Below are positions 63,182-64,000 of a DNA stretch of 64,000 nt, one piece after another. The translations under genes were made by a program, and so were the position numbers. Positions within the stretch are counted from its first letter, which is position 1. The number at the start of each line of letters is the position of its first letter. The DNA is from Pigmentibacter sp. JX0631 (GTDB lineage Bacteria; Bdellovibrionota_B; Oligoflexia; Silvanigrellales; Silvanigrellaceae). The stretch is from the NCBI RefSeq assembly GCF_029873255.1, contig NZ_CP123622.1:496501-560500 (forward strand). Direction: 5' to 3'. Under the pieces are notes generated by a model. The model saw only the letters and a program-made list of their open reading frames with translations, searched no databases and was not told the origin of the DNA.

Positions 63182-63670
63182 TTAGTTTAAAAGCTCTTCA
63201 ATATCCTTAGCGATTTGATCTGGAGTGTCGGTCGGAGCATACCTTTTTAAAACTTCTCCGTTTTTCCCAATTAAAAATTTAGTAAAATTCCATTTTATAA
63301 ATTCAGTTCCAAGAAATCCTTTGCTATTTTTCTTTAAATATTTATATAACGGATGCGCATTTGCTCCATTCACTTCAACTTTAGCAAACATTGGAAATGA
63401 AACATTATAATTTAAGGAACAGAAATTTTTTATTTCTTCCTCATTTCCTGGTTCTTGACTACCAAATTGATTACAAGGAAACCCTAATATTTTAAGCCCT
63501 TTCGACTGAAAACTTTGATAAAGTTTCTCTAACCCCTCAAATTGAGGGGTAAATCCACATTTACTAGCAGTATTTACAACTAATAAAGCGTTACCTTTAA
63601 ACTCAATTAATTTCTTAGTATTACCTTCGATGTCTTTAACTTCAAAATCATAAATAGACTCTTGTGTCAT
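63182..63670 (-). CDS. Glutathione peroxidase (cysteine-type)
   Basis: This 162-aa thiol peroxidase has the catalytic motif NTASKCGFTPQFEGLEKLYQ (Cys rather than selenocysteine, codon not TGA). The Gln of the catalytic tetrad lies in GFPCNQFGSQEPG, and Trp/Asn in IKWNFTKFLIGKNG. Such enzymes reduce hydroperoxides with thioredoxin or glutathione. A run of AGGTGATAAAATG precedes the start. It lies between two plus-strand tRNA genes. The annotation is secure; the electron donor is not. Confidence 0.94.
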   Translation of the reverse strand: MTQESIYDFEVKDIEGNTKKLIEFKGNALLVVNTASKCGFTPQFEGLEKLYQSFQSKGLKILGFPCNQFGSQEPGNEEEIKNFCSLNYNVSFPMFAKVEVNGANAHPLYKYLKKNSKGFLGTEFIKWNFTKFLIGKNGEVLKRYAPTDTPDQIAKDIEELLN

Positions 63671-63818
63671 TTTATCACCTCTTTTTTAGCAACAATTTGG
63701 GTTTATATCTTATCAATATAAAAATAACTGTCTACTATCTTTAAACTCTTAATCAAATTAGGAAACTAGACACTTCCTATTGACAATGTTACCCTGCTTA
63801 GGTAAACGAATTTTCACT

Positions 63819-63895
63819 GCAGTCGTAGCTCAGTTGGTTAGAGCACCACGTTGACATCGTGGGGGTCAGAAGTTCGAGTCTTCTCGATTGCACCA
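63819..63895 (+). tRNA. tRNA-Val (anticodon GAC)
   Basis: The acceptor pairs GCAGTCG with CGATTGC (one G-U), followed by A and encoded CCA. The anticodon stem is CCACG/CGTGG around TTGACAT, giving GAC, which reads Val codons GUC and GUU. The D arm (GCTCAGTTGGTTAGAGC) and T arm (AGAAG-TTCGAGT-CTTCT) are regular. A short GC-containing hairpin with a T-run (AAGG/CCTT then TTTT, near 63899-63914) follows and could end the transcript. Confidence 0.95.
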
Positions 63896-63914
63896 TCTAA
63901 GGGTGTCCTTTTTT

Positions 63915-64000
63915 ATGGACTCTAACAATTATAATATTTATAAAGGGTTACATTCTTCCCTTGCACAAATATATGACGCAACTAATGACACCTTAACTTT
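63915..64000 (+). CDS. Start of an unidentified ORF (runs off the window)
   Basis: An ATG at 63915 opens a frame reading MDSNNYNIYKGLHSSLAQI and continuing open to the window end (28 complete codons). It begins inside or right after the T-run that follows tRNA-Val. No good SD is visible and the fragment is too short to name, so it may not be a gene. Confidence 0.35.
   Translation, partial: MDSNNYNIYKGLHSSLAQIYDATNDTLT

Noticed and set aside
63182-63670. Selenocysteine in the glutathione peroxidase
   Set aside because: The active-site codon encodes Cys and the frame has no internal TGA.
1-64000. CRISPR array, prophage or rRNA genes
   Set aside because: No regularly spaced repeats, phage structural genes or rRNA-like sequence were seen.

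Overview
The window is very AT-rich and densely coded. It carries Gram-negative envelope functions: heptose epimerase HldD, apolipoprotein N-acyltransferase Lnt, two RND efflux systems with outer-membrane channels, several lipoproteins and predicted beta-barrels. It also has the flagellar assembly factor FliW, the folate-type tRNA methyltransferase TrmFO, and an rpsF-DUF2232-rplI operon. This mixture suggests a free-living or predatory Bdellovibrionota/Oligoflexia-type bacterium (Silvanigrella-like). That placement is inferred from gene content and base composition, not from a marker-gene tree.

Left part (1-10 kb): a membrane Fe-S oxidoreductase fragment, hldD, trmFO, a predicted 2-oxoglutarate/Fe(II) oxygenase, an SDR dehydrogenase, a SemiSWEET, a TerC-type membrane protein and ribB. 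A decayed IS1-family element with both inverted repeats still readable follows, beside an IS3-family transposase tail and a periplasmic binding-protein-like gene.

Aromatic block (10.3-17.9 kb): aroA-aroC-aroB and a class I aminotransferase gene run leftward. DAHP synthase, an ACT-less prephenate dehydratase-like protein and a monofunctional chorismate mutase run rightward. The roughly 600-bp divergent region encodes a 37-codon ORF in which 8 of the last 11 codons are Phe or Tyr. It is followed by a hairpin just before the DAHP synthase gene. This looks like a Phe/Tyr attenuation leader and is the best candidate here for an undescribed regulatory system.

Middle part (17.9-33.6 kb): a leftward five-gene run (DUF1573 protein, a 45-aa membrane microprotein, HEAT-like protein, VOC protein, ftsY) faces lnt-rarA. 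A 3.2-kb block follows, bounded by exact 62-bp direct repeats that duplicate the 3' end of a TPR/membrane gene and include the rarA stop codon. The block holds a lipoprotein gene, a secreted coiled-coil gene split by a -1 frame change at a U UUA AAA heptamer, and strong hairpins. Then come the rpsF-DUF2232-rplI operon, a predicted barrel protein and a ceramidase-like lipoprotein.

Right part (34-64 kb): a single-module NRPS (C-A-T), tRNA-Pro, a RecD2-like helicase and a flavodoxin-family protein. A three-gene RND efflux operon and a four-gene MdtABC-type operon flank an AT-hook histone-H1-like protein, msrA, fliW and a divergent gene pair whose start codons abut. The window ends with methyltransferase-azlC-azlD, dapA plus an adenylate-kinase-like gene, tRNA(CAU), glutathione peroxidase, tRNA-Val and the start of a further ORF. 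TTG starts supported by Shine-Dalgarno spacing are common, so several starts given here are shorter than the longest ORF.
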